Assembly (NCBI GenBank): GCA_945861315.1
Contig: CAMAUB010000064.1
Coordinates: forward strand, 1 to 7,280
Origin: Chlamydia trachomatis
Lineage (GTDB): Bacteria; Chlamydiota; Chlamydiia; Chlamydiales; JAAKFR01
Direction of reading: 5' to 3'
DNA length: 7,280 bases
Below are positions 5,001 to 7,280 of the stretch, in pieces. The notes below the pieces were generated by a model, which worked only from the letters and a program-made list of their open reading frames with translations, did not search any database and was not told where the DNA came from. The translations under genes and the position numbers were made by a program. The first letter of the stretch is position 1. Each line of letters begins with the position of its first letter.

Positions 5001-7097
5001 ATGAGCAATAAGGGGTTAGGTATTCTTGATGCTCTTGAAAACCTCAACACACTTGTCGAAGTAGAATCGCTAGAAGAAGTCGAAGTAACCGAAACAAATC
5101 TTCTAGTCTCTCACAGGCAAGTTAAAGAAGAGGTTGAGCTAGAAGAAGAGTATTGGGTCAAAGCAGGATCGGACGAGCGAACTCTTGAGGCGATTCGAGA
5201 GACGTTTCGTACTGTTCACTACTATTTAGAGGCTTTCTATCAGAAGATGAGGAAAGCTGAAGATGGACGTCATCTAATTGAAGGCATTAATGCGGTAATG
5301 GTTTTAGTTGGAGAAGCTGCGCAAAAGCTGGATCAGTATGGAAAGATTTTCAAGCTGCGAGTTTCTGAGTTTAAAGAATATAAAGAACTTCAAAATTTTT
5401 ATCGAACGAAAGTGATTCATGAGATTTTCCATGACTTTGCCAAAACTCCTATCAAAACGGATAAACAGGCGCCGTCTTCAGTTTTGGATGAGGTTGAGGA
5501 AGAAGCTGGGGTTCATCTACTCAATGATCTTGATGTGATTAAGCGAGACCATCTTTATGAACTTTTCTATTTAAAAAATGAAGCTGGGCATGATTTTTTT
5601 AGTACAGAGCTAGCACGTCGGATCAAATTGGCGTGTGATTTTGGTCTCTTTGCGCAGGAATATTTTGGAGAGGATCCTCTTGTTCAAATTGTCAACTGGG
5701 AAGACCGAAGTCTTCATCTATTGGCGAAAGAAATTTTAAAGACGTGTCATCCTGAGATCGATAAATTTTATACAGAGGCAATGCGCTATAAAGAAGTGCA
5801 TCTGGTAACATGTGTACACAATGCAGTTATGGCTTTAATGCTCGCATCTAATCCACGCAATTTGATTCGACAATTTGCTGTAAAAGGATGTCATCGCTAC
5901 TTCCATGATTTCATCTATTTTTTGCGGGAATCTATCCATGATCGTGATTATCAAAGATTCGAGGTTTATTCTCCACCGGAGAGTAAGCCGGTGTTCATAC
6001 ATCTAATGAAGCTAGTAGGTGCACTCACTCATGCCCTTTTTACAATTGGACCTAATAGGGAGGAAATAAAAGGGGCATTAAAAGCGCTTATTGATCGTTC
6101 TAAGACAGAACTCAATGGGCATTTGTCAAATCAATTAGCTCAATCAAATCATGCGCTTTTTGAGGCTTTTAAACACCATCCTAGCGGTCCTGTTTTTGCT
6201 GCTCTTGATTTGATTCGTGACGAAGAACAACGTATTTTCGATCCTCTTATTCAGGGGAATTTTCCCGAGGTGCAAGCAGAGTTAACTAGTGGAAAATCTA
6301 AGATTAAAATTGTGCGGATGGGATGTCCTGTTAGTCAGCATTTGATCAATAAGGCTTACGTCACTGAAGAATTTAAGTGTTATTTAAGGGGATTATTCAA
6401 GCGTCACCTCTATTTCAACTTTCAAGATCGCACCTCTTGGAAAGAGCATGCTAGATGTGAAGCTATTGAAAAGACAGCGAGACAGGCCGAATTTTCAGAA
6501 GTATTTGCAGTTGTCACGATGGCAATGGACACTGATTTTTATTTGCAAGAGGGGGTCTATCATGACTTGAATGATGCGGCTCAATTTATCTCACACTTTG
6601 CCAACCATTTGGGCGATGAGAGCACAGGTTACTCATTTCCTCCAAGGATTAAGCAAGATCTCTTTCCAACTTTTATTGAGAATCTTTTAGCTGAGATTCA
6701 CCGCACATTTTTTGGTCGCTCTTCTACTCTCTCTCAAGAGAATCGAATCAATTTTATCTCTTTAGCCTATGTATTTATTGAATTAAAGATCATTGAACTT
6801 TTAGAACCGAGCTATTTGACTCTTGGTTCAAAGGATGGTCTTGACACGTCTGGAAATCAAACCGTACGTCTATTAGCTTTGCTTGGTATCGGAACAAATG
6901 AGACCTTGGATCTAGAGGCACTTAATACGCTTCTTTTTGGACCAACGGTAATGAATCGACAGAGAGTTGTTCACCAAGAGCAATTTGATCGCACAATCTC
7001 AATGATTCGATTGCTTGAGAGTAAAAAGGAGTATCTCAAGGCTTTTGCATCGCTCTATAAGCCTGGAACACTCGACTATACGATTCAGATAGTGTAG
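5001..7097 (+). CDS. Large hypothetical cytosolic protein, 698 aa
   Basis: I do not recognise the family. Starting at the ATG with AAGGAG before it, the protein has 698 residues; the alternative ATG at 4968 would add 11. There is no signal peptide and no clear membrane span. The N-terminus (about residues 20-50) is strongly acidic, with many Glu. The rest looks mostly alpha-helical and rich in His, Phe and Tyr, for example KGCHRYFHDFIYFLRES and EIFHDFAKTP. These do not form a metal site I can name. The region NRINFISLAYVFIELKIIELLEP near the C-terminus is the most hydrophobic. Such a large, soluble, lineage-restricted protein could be a secreted effector or a structural cytosolic protein in an intracellular bacterium, but nothing in the sequence proves this. 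It has its own promoter candidate and a long leader, and its 3' end overlaps the minus-strand M32 gene by 13 bases. Confidence 0.85.
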   Translation: MSNKGLGILDALENLNTLVEVESLEEVEVTETNLLVSHRQVKEEVELEEEYWVKAGSDERTLEAIRETFRTVHYYLEAFYQKMRKAEDGRHLIEGINAVMVLVGEAAQKLDQYGKIFKLRVSEFKEYKELQNFYRTKVIHEIFHDFAKTPIKTDKQAPSSVLDEVEEEAGVHLLNDLDVIKRDHLYELFYLKNEAGHDFFSTELARRIKLACDFGLFAQEYFGEDPLVQIVNWEDRSLHLLAKEILKTCHPEIDKFYTEAMRYKEVHLVTCVHNAVMALMLASNPRNLIRQFAVKGCHRYFHDFIYFLRESIHDRDYQRFEVYSPPESKPVFIHLMKLVGALTHALFTIGPNREEIKGALKALIDRSKTELNGHLSNQLAQSNHALFEAFKHHPSGPVFAALDLIRDEEQRIFDPLIQGNFPEVQAELTSGKSKIKIVRMGCPVSQHLINKAYVTEEFKCYLRGLFKRHLYFNFQDRTSWKEHARCEAIEKTARQAEFSEVFAVVTMAMDTDFYLQEGVYHDLNDAAQFISHFANHLGDESTGYSFPPRIKQDLFPTFIENLLAEIHRTFFGRSSTLSQENRINFISLAYVFIELKIIELLEPSYLTLGSKDGLDTSGNQTVRLLALLGIGTNETLDLEALNTLLFGPTVMNRQRVVHQEQFDRTISMIRLLESKKEYLKAFASLYKPGTLDYTIQIV

Positions 7098-7280
7098 ATT
7101 TCTGTATATTTTTTGTTAAGGTAGGAGAGATAAGGTTTTGCTGTAAGTGTCTTTCCAGTGACTTGTTTGACAAGCTCTGAAGGTGTATAGGTGCGGCCAT
7201 GTTTGTGAATCTTTTGGTTGAGCCAATCTTTAGCAAAGATCAAATCACCTTTAGAAAGATGTGTCTGCCAATCTGGATGA
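7085..7280 (-). CDS. Carboxypeptidase Taq (M32 family), C-terminal 64 residues only
   Basis: Reading the minus strand from the window edge gives HPDWQTHLSKGDL, then AKDWLNQKIHKHGRTYTPSE, then VTGKTLTAKPYLSYLNKKY, and a TGA stop at 7087-7085. This matches the C-terminal tail of M32 thermostable carboxypeptidases, where the IH.HGR.Y, TG..L and YL.YL..KY elements are conserved. These are cytosolic metal-dependent enzymes that remove C-terminal amino acids. The catalytic HEXXH and the DXRXT-type motifs lie upstream, outside the window, so activity cannot be judged. A different minus-strand frame here is longer as an open stretch but lacks these motifs. The stop lies 13 bases inside the convergent 698-aa gene, so the two transcripts must overlap at their 3' ends. 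Confidence 0.85.
   Translation of the reverse strand, partial: HPDWQTHLSKGDLIFAKDWLNQKIHKHGRTYTPSELVKQVTGKTLTAKPYLSYLNKKYTEIYTI

Noticed and set aside
7036..7236. 66-aa minus-strand open frame at the right edge
   Set aside because: A neighbouring frame of the same strand encodes the conserved M32 carboxypeptidase tail; this one is its shadow.

Overview
The window is low-GC, gene-dense DNA with most genes on the + strand. Several features hint at a host-associated bacterium, most likely an environmental chlamydia (Parachlamydiales type): a secreted DUF2608-like HAD protein, a large orphan cytosolic protein, an M32 carboxypeptidase, and small inverted-repeat elements between genes. This placement is inference. 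No rRNA or universal marker gene is present, and an intracellular gammaproteobacterium is the main alternative.

Layout. Positions 2-679 hold the 3' part of an MscS-type mechanosensitive channel, joined by an ATGA overlap to a 109-aa protein of unknown function (676-1005). Next is a compact three-gene cassette (1067-3423): a RimK-like ATP-grasp ligase with an N-terminal RLAN-type domain, a GNAT acyltransferase, and a SET-domain methyltransferase. The last two are also joined by an ATGA overlap. From 3424 to 3656 lies a 159-bp MITE-like element with terminal inverted repeats and a 5-bp target duplication, followed by a small hairpin. Then comes a probably exported HAD-fold phosphatase-like protein (3657-4421). 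A 579-bp gene-free stretch (4422-5000) contains a GC-rich hairpin island, a second 161-bp inverted-repeat element, another copy of the small hairpin, and a sigma70-like promoter. A 698-aa protein of unknown function (5001-7097) follows. Its 3' end overlaps, tail to tail, the 3' end of a carboxypeptidase Taq (M32) gene on the minus strand (7085-7280), which runs off the window.

How the genes may work together. The ligase, acyltransferase and methyltransferase lie in one likely transcription unit. All three are peptide- or amine-modifying enzyme types, so they plausibly act on one target: ligation of amino acids, then acylation and/or lysine methylation. This cassette is the best candidate for a poorly described system here. 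The intergenic repeat elements, with look-alike hairpins 24 and 22 bases after each one, are the most unusual non-coding structures.
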